From the NCBI RefSeq assembly GCF_037042905.1, contig NW_026974140.1, positions 16,790,001-16,854,000 on the forward strand: a stretch of 64,000 nt of DNA. Reading direction: 5' to 3'. Under the pieces are notes generated by a model. The model ran no database searches. It saw only the letters and a program-made list of their open reading frames with translations, and was not told the DNA's origin. Within the stretch, counting starts at the first letter, position 1. Each line of letters opens with the position of its first letter. Positions 28,882-42,667 of the stretch are shown here, piece after piece. The stretch comes from Lytechinus pictus (taxonomy: Eukaryota > Echinodermata > Echinoidea > Temnopleuroida > Toxopneustidae). Position numbers and translations under genes: made by a program.

Positions 28882-31800
28882 TATATCTTACCGGTTAGCC
28901 AACACAAAACAATCTTAAAACGTTCCTGATAGCTCGATCATTAATCTTAGATGTTTGTGAATAATGCATCTTTTACACGTATTTTTTAGAACGGGAGTTC
29001 ATAACGAAAGGTAAATAGAATTTACTTTTATTCTTGTAAGCACTTAAGACGTCCTGATAGTTCTAAGATGTTTGTGACTTCTATTTTGTTTTATTTTCTT
29101 GCGTAATTAATTATTCTTTTATAGGAGAACGGCGTTCATAACGGAAGGTAGATAAAATATATTTTAAATTGTGAACAACTCAAAACAATTTTAAAACGTT
29201 TCTTATAGTTTGTACATATATCTAAGATGTTTGTGACTTCTATTCTGTTTATTTTCCTTCCGTCTCTTACTTTGTTTTTGAAGAACGGGAGTTTTTTTTA
29301 ACGAAATGTAAATAACATAATTCATATTTTTACTTGTAAGCAGCTCAAAACAGTTTTAAAACGTTCCTGATACTTAGTTGATGAATCTGAGATGTTTGCG
29401 ACTTTTATCCTTTTTGATTTTCATTGCGTCTTTTATATTTCCTTTGGAGAACGGAAGTTCGTAAAGAAATGTACATAACATTTTCTTTTGTATTTATAAG
29501 CACTTCACTTATTTTTTTTAAAACGTTCCTGAAAGTTTGTTTATTAATCGAAGATGTTTATGCCGGGTGTTTGTGACTTCTATTTTGTTTATTTCTCTTG
29601 CGTAATTTAATAGTCGTTTAGGAGAACGGCGTTCAAAACGAAAGGTATATAAAATATATTTTAAAATGTGAGCAACTCGAAATAATTTTGAAACGTTCCT
29701 GATAGTTTGTTCATTTATCTAAGATGTTTGGGACTTCTTTTCTGTTTTATTTCAGCCGTTATCCGAATAATATACGTCTTTTATATTTCATTTTGGAGAA
29801 CGGGAGTTCATAAAGAGAGATATATAAAATGCATTTTTACTTGTCAGCACCTCAAAATAATTTTAAAACGTTCGTAATAGTTTGTTCATTTATCTAAGAT
29901 GTTTGTGACTTCTATTCTGTTTATTTTCCTTCTGTCTCTTTTTTATTTGTTTTTTGGAGAACGGGAGTTTTTTTAACGAAATGTAAATAACATAATTTAT
30001 AGTTTACTTGTAAGCAGCTCAAAACAGTTTTAAAACGTTCCTGATACTTAGTTGATGAATCTGAGATGTTTGCGACTTTTATCCTTTTTGATTTTCATTG
30101 CGTCTTTTATATTTCCTTTGGAGAACGGAAGTTCGTAAAGAAATGTACATAACATTTTCTTTTGTATTCATCAGCACTTCAATTTTTTTTAAACGTTCCT
30201 GAAAATTTGTTTATTAATCGAAGATGTTTATGCCTGGTGTTTGTGACTTCTATTTTGTTTTATTTCTCTTGCGTAATTTACTATTCGTTTAGGAGAACGG
30301 CGTTCAAAACGAAAGGTATATAAAATATATTTTAAAATGTGAGCAACTCGAAATATTTTTGAAACGTTCCTGATAGTTTGTTCATTTATTTAAGATGTTT
30401 GTGACTTCTTTCCTGTTTATTTTCCTTCCGTCTCTTATCTTTGTTTTTGGAGGACGGGAGTTTTTTTTAACGAAATGTAAATAACATAATTTATATTTTT
30501 ACTTGTAAGCAGCTCAAAACAGTTTTAAAACGTTCCTGATAGTTCGTTGATGAATCTGAGATGTTTGCGACTTTTATTCTGTTTTATTTTCATTGCGTCT
30601 TTTATATTTCCTTTTAGAGAACGGAGGTTCATAAAGAAAGGTACATAAAATCTTTTTTTTTTTGTATTCATAAGCACTTCAATTCTTTTTTTAAAAACGT
30701 TCCTGAAAGTTTGTTTATTAATCGAAGATGTTTATGCCGGGTGTTTGTGACTTCTATTTTGTTTATTTCTCTTGCGTAATTTACTATTCGTTTAGGAGAA
30801 CGGCGTTCAAAACGAAAGGTATATAAAATATATTTTAAAATGTGAGCAACTCGAAATATTTTTGAAACGTTCCTGATAGTTTGTTCATTTATTTAAGATG
30901 TTTGTGACTTCTTTCCTGTTTATTTTCCTTCCGTCTCTTATCTTTGTTTTTGGAGGACGGGAGTTTTTTTTAACGAAATGTAAATAACATAATTTATATT
31001 TTTACTTGTAAGCAGCTCAAAACAGTTTTAAAACGTTCCTGATAGTTCGTTGATGAATCTGAGATGTTTGCGACTTTTATTCTGTTTTATTTTCATTGCG
31101 TCTTTTATATTTCCTTTTAGAGAACGGAGGTTCATAAAGAAAGGTACATAAAATCTTTTTTTTTTGTATTCATAAGCACTTCAATTCTTTTTTTAAAAAC
31201 GTTCCTGAAAGTTTGTTTATTAATCGAAGATGTTTATGCCGGGTGTTTGTGACTTCTATTTTGTTTATTTCTCTTGCGTAATTTAATAGTCGTTTAGGAG
31301 AACGGCGTTCAAAACGAAAGGTATATAAAATATATTTTAAAATGTGAGCAACTCGAAATAATTTTGAAACGTTTCTGATAGTTTGTTCATTTATTTAAGA
31401 TGTTTGTGACTTCTTTCCTGTTTTATTTCAGCCGTTATCCGAATAATATACGTCTTTTATATTTCATTTTGGAGAACGGGAGTTCATAACGAGAGATATA
31501 TAAAATGCATTTTTACTTGTTAGCACCTCAAAATAAATTTAAAACGTTCTTAATAGTTTGTTCATTTATCTAAGATGTTTGTGACTTCTATTCTGTTTAT
31601 TTTCCTTCCGTCCCTTATCTTTGTTTTAGGAGAACGGGAGTTTTTTTAACGAGATGTAAATAACATAAATTATATTTTTACTTGTAAGCAGCTCAAAACA
31701 GTTTTAAAACGTTCCTGATAGTTCGTTGATGAATCTGAGATGTTTGCGACTTTTATTCTGTTTTATTTTAATTGCGTCTTTTATATTTCCTTTCGGAGAA

Positions 31801-34800
31801 CGGAAGTTCATAAAGAAAGGTACATAAAATTTACTTTTGTATTTATAAGCACTTCAATTCTTTTTTTAAAACGTTCCTGAAAGTTTGTTCATTAATCGAA
31901 GATGTTTATGCCGGGTGTTTGTGACTTCTATTTTGTTTTATTTCTCTTGCGTAATTTACTATTCGTTTAGGAGAACGGCGTTCAAAACGAAAGGTATATT
32001 TAAAATGTGAGCAACTCGAAATAATTTTGAAACGTTCCTGATAGTTTGTTCATTTATCTAAGATGTTCTTCACTTCTTTCCTGTTTTATTTCAGCCGTTA
32101 TCCGAATAATATACGTCTTTTATAATTATTTCATCTTGGAGAACGGGAATTCATAACGAGAGTATAAAATGCATTTTTACTTGTGAGCACCTCAAAATAA
32201 TTTTAAAACGTTATAAGGTCGTACATTAATCTAAGATGTTTGTGAATTCTATTCTGTTTTATTTTCCATCCCTGTCTTTTATATTTCTTTTTGGAGAACG
32301 GGAGTTTCTTTAACAAAATGTATATAAAATATATTTTTACTTATGAGCAGCTAAAAATAATTTTAAAACGTTCCTGATAGTTCGTTCATGAATCTGAGAT
32401 GTTTGCGACTTTTATTTTATTTTATTTTCCTTGCATCTATTATATTTCCTTTTGGAGGATGGGAGTTCATAAAGAAAGGTACATAAAATTTACTTTTATA
32501 TTTGTAAGCACTTCAATTTTTCAAACGTTCATGAAAGTTTGTTGATAATCGAAGATGTTTGTGACTTCCATTTTGTTTTATTTCTCTTGCGTAATTTACT
32601 ATTCTTTTAGGACAACGGCGTTCAAAACGAAAGGTATATTTAAAATGTGAGCAACTCGAAATAATTTTGAAACGTTCCTGATAGTTTGTTCATTTATTTA
32701 AGATGTTTGTGACTTCTTTCCTGTTTTATTTCAGCCGTTATCCGAATAATATACGTCTTTTATATTTCATTTTGGAGAACGGGAGTTCATAACGAGAGAT
32801 ATATAAAATGCATTTTTACTTGTTAGCACCTCAAAATAAATTTAAAACGTTCTTAACAGTTTGTTCATTTATCTAAGATGTTTGTGACTTCTATTCTGTT
32901 TATTTTCCTTCCGTCCCTTATCTTTGTTTTAGGAGAACGGGAGTTTTTTTAACGAAATGTAAATAACATAAATTATATTTTTACTTGTAAGCAGCTAAAA
33001 ACAGTTTTAAAACGTTCCTGATAGTTCGTTGATGAATCTGAGATGTTTGCGACTTTTATTCTGTTTTATTTTAATTGCGTCTTTTATATTTCCTTTCGGA
33101 GAACGAAAGTTCATAAAGAAAGGTACATAAAATTTACTTTTGTATTTATAAGCACTTCAATTCTTTTTTTAAAACGTCCCTGAAAGTTTGTTCATTAATC
33201 GAAGATGTTTGTGCCGGGTGTTTGTGACTTCTATTTTGTTTTATTTCTCTTGCGTAATTTACTATTCGTTTAGGAGAACGGCGTTCAAAACGAAAGGTAT
33301 ATTTAAAATGTGAGCAACTCGAAATAATTTTGAAACGTTCCTGATAGTTTGTTCATTTATTTAAGATGTTTGTGACTTCTTTCCTGTTTTATTTCAGCCG
33401 TTATCCGAATAATATACGTCTTTTATATTTCATTTTGGAGAACGGGAGTTCATAACGAGAGATATAAAATGCATTTTTACTTGTTAGCACCTCAAAATAA
33501 ATTTAAAACGTTCTTAATAGTTTGTTCATTTATCTAAGATGTTTGTGACTTCTATTCTGTTTATTTTCCTTCCGTCCCTTATCTTTGTTTTAGGAGAACG
33601 GGAGTTTTTTTAACGAAATGTAAATAACATAAATTATATTTTTACTTGTAAGCAGCTCAAAACAGTTTTAAAACGTTCCTGATAGTTCGTTGATGAATCT
33701 GAGATGTTTGCGACTTTTATTCTGTTTTATTTTAATTGCGTCTTTTATATTTCCTTTCGGAGAACGGAAGTTCATAAAGAAAGGTACATAAAATTTACTT
33801 TTGTATTTATAAGCACTTCAATTCTTTTTTTAAAACGTTCCTGAAAGTTTGTTCATTAATCGAAGATGTTTATGCCGGGTGTTTGTGACTTCTATTTTGT
33901 TTTATTTCTCTTGCGTAATTTACTATTCGTTTAGGAGAACGGCGTTCAAAACGAAAGGTATATTTAAAATGTGAGCAACTCGAAATAATTTTGAAACGTT
34001 CCTGATAGTTTGTTCATTTATCTAAGATGTTCTTCACTTCTTTCCTGTTTTATTTCAGCCGTTATCCGAATAATATACGTCTTTTATAATTATTTCATCT
34101 TGGAGAACGGGAATTCATAACGAGAGTATAAAATGCATTTTTACTTGTGAGCACCTCAAAATAATTTTAAAACGTTATAAGGTCGTACATTAATCTAAGA
34201 TGTTTGTGAATTCTATTCTGTTTTATTTTCCATCCCTGTCTTTTATATTTCTTTTTGGAGAACGGGAGTTTCTTTAACAAAATGTATATAAAATATATTT
34301 TTACTTATGAGCAGCTAAAAATAATTTTAAAACGTTCCTGATAGTTCGTTCATGAATCTGAGATGTTTGCGACTTTTATTTTATTTTATTTTCCTTGCAT
34401 CTATTATATTTCCTTTTGGAGGATGGGAGTTCATAAAGAAAGGTACATAAAATTTACTTTTATATTTGTAAGCACTTCAATTTTTTAAACGTTCATGAAA
34501 GTTTGTTGATAATCGAAGATGTTTGTGACTTCCATTTTGTTTTATTTCTCTTGCGTAATTTACTATTCTTTTAGGACAACGGCGTTCATGACCGTGGTAA
34601 CGAAGGGTATATATATATATATAATATATTTTTAATTGTGAGCAACTCGAAACAACTTTAAAAAGTTCCTGATAGTTTGTTCATTTATCTAAGATGTTTG
34701 TGACTTCTATCTGTTTTATTTTTCTTTGTCGTTATCAGAGCAATGCCTGTTTTATATATTGTTTTGGTGAACGGGAGTTCATAGAGAAAGGTACATCAAA

Positions 34801-34915
34801 TGTACTTTCATATTTGTAGGCACTTCAATTTTTTTTTAACGTGCCTGACAGTTCCGTCGAAACAATCTTAAAACGTTCTTGATAGTTAATTTGTTCATTT
34901 ATCTAAGATGTATGT
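28620..34915. repeat. ~165-bp satellite arranged in higher-order repeats
   Basis: A basic monomer of about 165 bp recurs: AAAACGTTCCTGATAGTTTG, ATCTAAGATGTTTGTGACTT, GGAGAACGGGAGTTCATAAC, TTTTTACTTGTAAGCA. The marker CAGCTCAAAACAG (or CAGCTAAAAA) occurs at 29341, 30015, 30510, 31013, 31689, 32348, 32992, 33653 and 34312, so the units repeat every ~500 or ~660 bp, i.e. three or four monomers. AGATGTTCTTCAC at 32061 and 34025 shows a further ~1.96-kb duplication. Monomers at the left edge are the most diverged. No ORF of 60 codons exists here. Confidence 0.92.
28838..28885. repeat. (TA)n microsatellite
   Basis: TA dinucleotides with one AATA interruption inside the left, diverged part of the satellite. 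Confidence 0.95.
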
Positions 34916-37900
34916 GACAAGAACTTGAATTTGGTTTGTTACTACCCGAGTAGACCACACAGTCACCTATCATAATAAGCCCAGCAGATGAGAGGCTGAA
35001 TTTGGTGTGTTAAACCATGGAGCTATTACCTATTACGAAATAGGTCCATGGTTAAACCCGAGTAGCCAACACAGTCACCTATCATGATAAGCCTAGCAGA
35101 CGAGAGGCTGAATTTGGTGTGTTAAACCCGAGTAGCCAACACCGTCACCTATCATGATAAGCCTAGCAGACGAGAGGCTGAATTTGGTGAGTTAGACCCG
35201 AGTTTTAGTCTATTCTACGCAGACCCGCAAGTTGCTAGAGTTGGTTCTCATGGAGGTTTTAAGAAGAATAACTTGAAAACAATGAACTGAATCTTTGGGT
35301 ATTTCAAAGTGAACTTATCACCGGAGATTCCAGTTTTATTTTTAACACTTTTCTAGCGGAAGAAACAATTTAAACAAGGATTTATTTCAAACCAAATAAA
35401 TGCATGGATAAAAACAGCAACATTTCCGAGGAAATATTCTGGTAAATCATGTGAACAAAAGTAACAAATACAATTAGCATGAAACTGAACAGGAAAATTT
35501 CAATCAAATTACTTTAAAGTAATAGAACGTATAGTCTTGGACATGTCGAATATAGGATATTCTTACCCCCCCCCCCCAAATAAAAAAAGCAAACTCACAA
35601 TAAAAAAGAAATGAATATGAATGCTTGTCGGCAATGTATTTCAATTTGAAACAAGGGTAATCATAGTTTCACTTCCATGGGAAAAATTGCGATAGCTGAA
35701 TTAACATCTTTGGATAAAAGGACAGGTTTTAGGACCAAAACCTGTCATGTGTTTTTAAAACGCTGACATAGTACAAGCGCTATATGAGCCTAGCAGACGA
35801 GAGGCTGAATTTGGTGTGTTAAACCCGAGTAGCCAACACAGTCACCTATCATGATAAGCCTAGCAGACGAGAGGCTGAATTTGGTGTGTTAAACCCGAGT
35901 TTTAGTCTATTCTATGCAGACCCGCAAGTTGCTAGAGTCGGTTCTCATGGAGGTTTTAAGAAAAATAACTTGAAAACAATGAACTGAATCTTTGGGTATT
36001 TCAAAATGAACTTATCACCGGAGATTCCAGATTTTATTTTTTACACTTTTCTAGCGGAAGAAACAATTTAAACAAGGATTTATTTCAAACCAAATAAATG
36101 CATGAATAAAAACAGCAACATTTCCGAGGAAATATTCTGGTAAATCATGTGAACAAAAGTAACAAATACAATTAGCATGAATCTGAACAGGAAAATTTCA
36201 ATCAAATTACTTTAAAGTAATAGAACGTAGTCTTGAACATGTCGGATATAGGATATCCTTACCCCCCCCCCCCAAAAAAAAGCAATTAACAAAAAAATAA
36301 TTGAATATGGATGCTTGTCGGCAATGTATTTCAATTTAAAACAAGGTTAATATAGTTTCACTTGCATGGGAAACATTGCGATATGAATTTAACATCTTTG
36401 GATAAAAGGAAAGGTTTTTGGACCAAAACCTGTCGCTAGTCCACGCAGTCGCCTATCATGATAAGCCTAGCAGACGAGAGGCTGAATTTGGTGTGTTAAA
36501 CCCGAGTAGCCTACACAGTCACCTATCATGATAAGCCTAGCAGATGAGAGGCTGAATTTGGTGAGTTAGACCCGAGTTTTAGTCTATTCTACGCAGACCC
36601 GCAAGTTGCTAGAGTCGGTTTTCATGGAGGTTTTAAGAAGAATAACTTGAAAACAATGAACTGAATCTTTGGGTATTTCAAAGTGAACTTATCACCGGAG
36701 ATTCCAGTTTTATTTTTAACACTTTTCTAGCGGAAGAAACAATTTAAACAAGGATTTATTTCAAACCAAATAAATGAAATAAATAAATAAAAACAGCAAC
36801 ATTTCCGAGGAAATTTTCTGGTAAATCATGTGAACAAAAGTAACAATTACAATTAGCAAGAAACCGAATAGGAAAATGTCAATCAAAATACTTTAAAGTA
36901 AATAGTACGTAGTCTTGGACATGTCGAATATAGGATATTCTTACCCCCCCCCCAATAAAAAAAGCAAACTCACAATAAAAAAGAAATGAATATGAATGCT
37001 TGTCGGCAATATTTCAATTTGAAACAAGGGTAATCATAGTTTCACTTCCATGGGAAAAATTGCGATAGCTGAATTAACATCTTTGGATAAAAGGACAGGT
37101 TTTAGGACCAAAACCTGTCATGTGTTTTTAAAACGCTGACATAGTATACAAGCGCTATATGAGCCTAGCAGACGAGAGGCTGAATTTGGTGTGTTAAACC
37201 CGAGTAGCCAACACAGTCACCTATCATGATAAGCCTAGCAGACGAGAGGCTGAATTTGGTGTGTTAAACCCGAGTTTTAGTCTATTCTATGCAGACCCGC
37301 AAGTTGCTAGAGTCGGTTCTCATGGAGGTTTTAAGAAGAATAACTTGAAAACAATGAACTGAATCTTTGGGTATTTCAAAGTGAACTTATCACCGGAGAT
37401 TCCAGTTTTATTTTTAACACTTTTCTAGCGGAAGAAACAATTTAAACAAGGATTTATTTCAAACCAAATAAATAAAATAAATAAATAAAAACAGCAACAT
37501 TTCCGAGGAAATTTTCTGGTAAATCATGTGAACAAAAGTAACAATTACAATTAGCAAGAAACCGAATAGGAAAATGTCAATCAAAATACTTTAAAGTAAA
37601 TAGTACGTAGTCTTGGACATGTCGAATATAGGATATTCTTACCCCCCCCCCCCCCAATAAAAAAAGCAAACTCACAATAAAAAAGAAATGAATATGAATG
37701 CTTGTCGGCAATGTATTTCAATTTGAAACAAGGGTAATCATAGTTTCACTTCCATGGGAAAAATTGCGATAGCTGAATTAACATCTTTGGATAAAAGGAC
37801 AGGTTTTAGGACCAAAACCTGTCATGTGTTTTTAAAACGCTGACATATATACAAGCGCTATATGAGCCTAGCAGACGAGAGGCTGAATTTGGTGTGTTAA

Positions 37901-39520
37901 ACCCGAGTAGCCAACACAGTCACCTATCATGATAAGCCTAGCAGACGAGAGGCTGAATTTGGTGTGTTAAACCCGAGTTTTAGTCTATTCTATGCAGACC
38001 CGCAAGTTGCTAGAGTCGGTTCTCATGGAGGTTTTAAGAAAAATAACTTGAAATCAATGAACTGAATCTTTGGGTATTTTTAAAATGAACTATAATCACC
38101 AGAGATTCCAGATTTTATTTTTTACACTCCACTAGCGGAGGAAACAATTTAAACAAGGATTTATTTCAAACCAAATAAATGCATGGATAAAAACAGCAAC
38201 ATTTCCGAGGAAAGTATTCTGGTAAATCATGTGAACAAAAGTAACAATTACAATTAGCAAGAAACTGAACAGGAGAATGTCAATCAAATTATTTTACAGT
38301 AAAAAGCACGTATAGTCTTGAACATGTCGGATATAGGATATTCTTATACCCCCCCCAAAAAAAAAAAAGAAGCATACTCACAATAAAAAAATGAATATGA
38401 ATGCTTGTCGGCAATTTATATCAATTTAAAACAAGGTTAATCATAGTTTCACTTGCATGGGAAGAATTGTGATAGCTGCATGAATTTAACATCTTTGGAT
38501 AAAAGAAAGGTTTTAGGACCATAACCTATCATGTGTTTTTAAAACGCTGACATACAAGCGCTATCCCACACAGTCACCTATCATGATAAGCTCAGCAGAC
38601 GAGAGGCTGAATTTGGTGAGTTAGACCCGAGTTGTAGTCTATTCTACGCAGACTCGCGAGTTGCTAGAGTCGGTTCTTATGGAGGTTTTAAGAAAAATAA
38701 CTTGAAAACAATGAACTGAATCTTGGGTATTTTCAAGTGAACTAATCAACTGAGGTTCCAGATTTTTTTTGCACTCCACTAGCGGAAGAATCAATTTAAA
38801 CAATGATTTATTTTAAACCAAATAAATGAATGAAATAAATAAAAACAGCAACATTTCCGAGGAAATATTCTGGAAAATCATGTGAACAAAAGTAACTATT
38901 ATATACAATAAGCATGAAACTGAACAGGAAAATGTCAATCAAAATACTTTGAAGTAAATAGTCGTCGGATATAGGATACCCCCCCCCCCAAAAAAAAAAA
39001 AAGCAAACTCACAATAAAAAAGAATTGAATATGAATGCTTGTCGGCAATGTATTTCAATTTAAAACAAGGGTAATCATAGTTTCTCTTGCATGGGGAAAA
39101 TTCGGGGGAAAATTGCGATAGGAATTTGTCATCCTTGGATAAAAGGAAAGGTTTTTCGGACCAAAACCTGTCATGTTTTTAAAACGCTGACATACAAGCG
39201 CTAGCCCATATAAGCCCAGCAGACGAGAGGCTGAATTTGGTGGGTTAGACCCGAGTTGTAGTCAATTCTACGCATACCCGCAAGTTGCTAGAGTCGGTTA
39301 GCAGGCGAGAGGCTGAATTTGGTGAGTGAAACCCGAGTTGTAGTCTATTCTACGCAGACCCGCAAGTTGATAGATTCGGTTCTCATGGAGGTTTTAAGAA
39401 AAATAATTTGGAAAAAATGAACTGAATCTGTGGTATTTGAAAGTGAATTAATCAACGGAGATTCCACATTTTATTTTTTTACACTCCACTAGCAGAAACG
39501 ATTATTTGTTTTAAACCGAA
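34916..39520. repeat. Tandem array of ~620-705-bp units with 70-bp sub-repeats
   Basis: The marker TAGTCTATTCTA(C/T)GCAGA appears near 35205, 35900, 36580, 37275, 37980, 38635 and 39337 (a TAGTCAATTCTA variant at 39255). Each unit contains one or more ~70-bp sub-repeats (GTAGCCAACACAGTCACC...GAGAGGCTGAATTTGGTG), a C run followed by A (near 35568, 36265, 36946, 37641, 38350, 38978, 39621), and the short hairpin ACAGGTTTTAGGACCAAAAC. Right-hand units are the most diverged. No gene. Confidence 0.92.
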
Positions 39521-39719
39521 TAAATGAATATGATAAATAAAAACAGCAATTGCGAGAACATGTTTGCTATCCGGTAAATGATGTGAACTTTTAAACTTGG
39601 ATGATATGATGGGATATTCCACCCCCCCCCCCAAAAAAAAAAAATAATAATAATGACAAAAAGCAAACTCACAATAATAAAAATGAATATGCTTCCAAGC
39701 ATTGCATGCCAACATGCAG

Positions 39720-40624
39720 GCGTTGTTTCGGGGGGGGGGGGGGGGGTCGGCTCTGGGGAGTTTTAAGGCCCACCCCCCAAAAAAAAATCTACCACGTAGT
39801 AAAAATAAATATATGTAGGCCCTATATACGTATATAAAGTATTTGTCAATGCAGTATTCCGTTTATGTCGCCAAGTACGTGCTATAAAATCAAAGTTTTC
39901 ACTATTCTTTTTTTTTCTGCACACTTTCTTTTTGTTTATGCTTTCCTTTTTGTTTTACCCTATGGCATGCACACTTTTTTGTTTCGTGTTTGTGTGGGTT
40001 TCTTGTACGTTGATTTGATAATGTTTTATTGTTTTCTTCATTTTGGCTTCGCCCATTTACATTTTAGAATTTTAGACCTATGTCTCTGTAAAATTGATTT
40101 GTAACAAACCCTCAGGCATAAGGGGCTGAAAATATAATTTTTCATGCCAACACGCAGGGATCATTTTAAGAAGCTTTAACAAATCTTTCAGATTTGAAAC
40201 ATGGAAACATGGGGCATGGAAAGTGCTGAATTTTCGGGATATGTTTGATCTTTGATATACTATGTACCCATTCCAATATAAATGCTCAAACGGTGCTTAG
40301 AGAGAACATTGAAATACAAATACAATGCTAGTGTTTATTCATACATCAACATTTTCCCGGGAAGTTCGGTCATTATAGTCAACACCGGATAAAAGAGGTT
40401 CGACAGCCAATTACAATATGCGATCATGAAAGTTCATCTGTGTTTGTTGAAAATAAAGCAAAGTAAAAAGTTTATCTTTTTAGCCAATATAGCAAGATTA
40501 GATTGTTGGAAGAGCGGGCCCTACTCGATTCTTAAAAACTTAAGCATGTTGTAAAAATATTTCTTGTTGTATTTGCTTTCAAATTCAACGCGGAGAATCT
40601 CCTTGGTGTTTTTTCCCCTTGATA

Positions 40625-40667
<43 letters not shown>

Positions 40668-41080
40668 ATTCTGTATTGCCTTTTTTCCTCCGAGAACCAC
40701 GTCCAGAGCACCCCGCTCCCACACGTACCACCCGCAACCGTTCAACACATCATAGCAAATCGGCGACATGAAAAGACGGTCTTTGTAAAGACTCTTTTCA
40801 TGGAATTCCTAGTTTTTGTTATCCAATTAGCACACTTCCTTTACCTCAATACTGCTCTCAGGGAAATCCCTCTCGTCGAATCTGTAGCCTCTATAACAAA
40901 CTTATTCAAAATTTTGTAAAGATTTTCTTCTTATATTAACTTTAAATATATTTTATCCTCAAATTAATTATAAATATATATATCGATATATAAATATTGT
41001 ACATCTATTTATGGATCGGCTAATTGGGTTTAGCTATCTTAAAAAAATGGAATGTAGGGTCTGAATCCAATACTAATATG
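39720..41080. other. Unclassified AT-rich DNA inside the giant insertion
   Basis: G run at 39731-39747, a T/C-rich stretch with a hydrophobic-looking but unsupported ORF (39865-40104), and (TA)n at 40627-40660. I see no gene. Confidence 0.4.
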
Positions 41081-41083
41081 CAA

Positions 41084-41200
41084 CTGGGCGTTGTGGCGTG
41101 CGCCTGTAATCCAGGCTGTGGGGAAGTTACAAATTGATGCAGAGGTTCGAGGTTCGAGCCCTGATGATGTCTTTCGGATAGTGACGTTAATAAAGGTCGG
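41084..41200 (+). mobile_element. SINE with a 7SL/Alu-like head
   Basis: GGGCGTTGTGGCGTGCGCCT then GTAATCCAGGCTGTGGGGA resembles the 5' Alu domain of 7SL (SRP) RNA, including the CCTGTAATCC block. It is followed by GGTTCGAGCCC, a Pol III B box. The body continues GTCTTTCGGATAGTGACGTT. A SINE is the simplest reading; whether the head derives from 7SL or a tRNA is not settled by eye. Confidence 0.6.
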
Positions 41201-41540
41201 TCCCAGACGTAAATAAGCATACCTGATTGATACACGTCTGACAAAACTCAAATACACACCCCTAGATGCGATGGAGCACGAATGCTCGCGATCGCGATTA
41301 TTGCGCAAGACTCGATCGACTCCCGCCCGAGTTTGGAAAATAATACATTTACAAGGCCTAACTTTAATTTCTTACTGTTGGGCCTAGCATTTTAACAACT
41401 AGATGTACATGTAGCATGATTGAATTTTCAATGTTTTGTGATGTTTATCTGATTATTCTTCAGTCAAAATCATATATTCAGCCTGTTCTACTCTTTAAAT
41501 GATCAATTCCAAGACTGCATGTTTCGAGCATTCCCATTAA

Positions 41541-42631
41541 AGGTCAAGTCCACCTCAGAAACATGTTTATTAATCGGGGGGGGGGGCACTCGACCAAAAA
41601 AGTAGTAGGGATGTGCCGCTGGCGAGACAAAAAACGGGGGCTTTGGAGCGGGCAAATTGTAAAAGGAGGTTTCCTCGGAACAGGTTTCGGAACTACAAAT
41701 GTTTATGCATCCCTATGGAACGGGCATACGTGCATGCAGCTAGCCCGGCGGCACAGGCGCCGGGTGCGCTAGCGAAGCGGCGATAGTCGGGCAGCGCTCC
41801 GCGGCCGCTTTTCACCAAAATCGCGGCTCATTGTAGCAGATCAATGCGACCGGAACGGCGTAACGGAAAATTTGCGAAGCTTTGGAGCGGATTTCTTTCT
41901 TTTTTCACGATAAGAACAAAATGATATGCTTTGGATCGGATTTCTTTTTTTTCTCAAGAAGACGAAAATTCTTTGCCTTGGAACGGAAATTTGAGTGTAA
42001 AAATTGGGGTCCCCTTCGCGGCACATACTCACTATGCATTATATACTGAGTGCCGCCCCCCCGGATTTTATTCAATAGAGAAAAATCAGAGAAGCATAAT
42101 GCTGAAAATTTCATCCAAATCGGATGAAAAGTAAGAAAGTTATGACATTTTAAAGTTTCGCTTATTTTTTACAAAACAGTTATATGCACAATTTAGTCAC
42201 AAGCAAATGAGAGAATCGATGATGTCCCTCACTCACTCTTTCTTTTGTATTTTTATTGTATGAATTATACAATATTTAAATTTTAACAGATTTGACAATA
42301 AGGACCAACTTTACTGAATCATAACTGTTAAACAATGGTAATTCCACATGTTCAAGGCAAAAAACACTTTGTTTCACAGGACAATGAGAAGAAAATTCAT
42401 ATTTCATATAGCAAAATACAACAGAAATAGTGAGTGAGTGATGTCATCAGTTCCCTCATTTGCATAATGACCGGGATGTTCATATAACTATTTTGTAAAA
42501 TCGAAGCGAAACTTTAAAATGTCATAACTTTCCTATTTTCACATCCGATTTTGATGATATTTTCAGTATTGTGCTTGTTAGATTTTTCTGTTTTTATTCA
42601 AATCAACTTTTTGTTGAGATGAACTTGTCCT
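41541..42631. mobile_element. TTAA MITE family A (copy 1), interrupted by a G-rich element
   Basis: Begins AGGTCAAGTCCACCTCAG after TTAA (41537-41540) and ends ACTTGTCC(T) before TTAA (42632-42635). Its body (GCATAATGCTGAAAATTTCA, GAGTGAGTGATGTCATCAG) matches the uninterrupted copies at 58760 and 60355. The interruption at 41575-42063 is the hAT-like G-rich element. Confidence 0.88.
41575..42063 (+). mobile_element. G-rich-ended element (copy 2), nested in MITE A
   Basis: Starts CGGGGGGGGGGGCACTCGAC and ends GAGTGCCGCCCCCCCGG; same family as 16277-16797 but opposite orientation. The target duplication is imperfect here (TTATTAAT left, TTTATTCAAT right). MITE A must have been present first. 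Confidence 0.82.
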
Positions 42632-42667
42632 TTAACTTTAAAACCGGTTTCTATTCAACTGACTTAA

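Noticed and set aside
34916..39520. CRISPR-like array from regularly repeated 70-bp units
   Set aside because: Eukaryotic context, units long and diverged, no unique equal-length spacers, no cas genes.
39865..40104. 79-codon hydrophobic ORF
   Set aside because: T-rich DNA naturally encodes Phe/Leu; no start context, no homologue recognised, no splice signals.
41563..42134. ORFs inside the G-rich element, some resembling those at 16315-16863
   Set aside because: Shared because the two places are copies of one non-coding element in opposite orientation.
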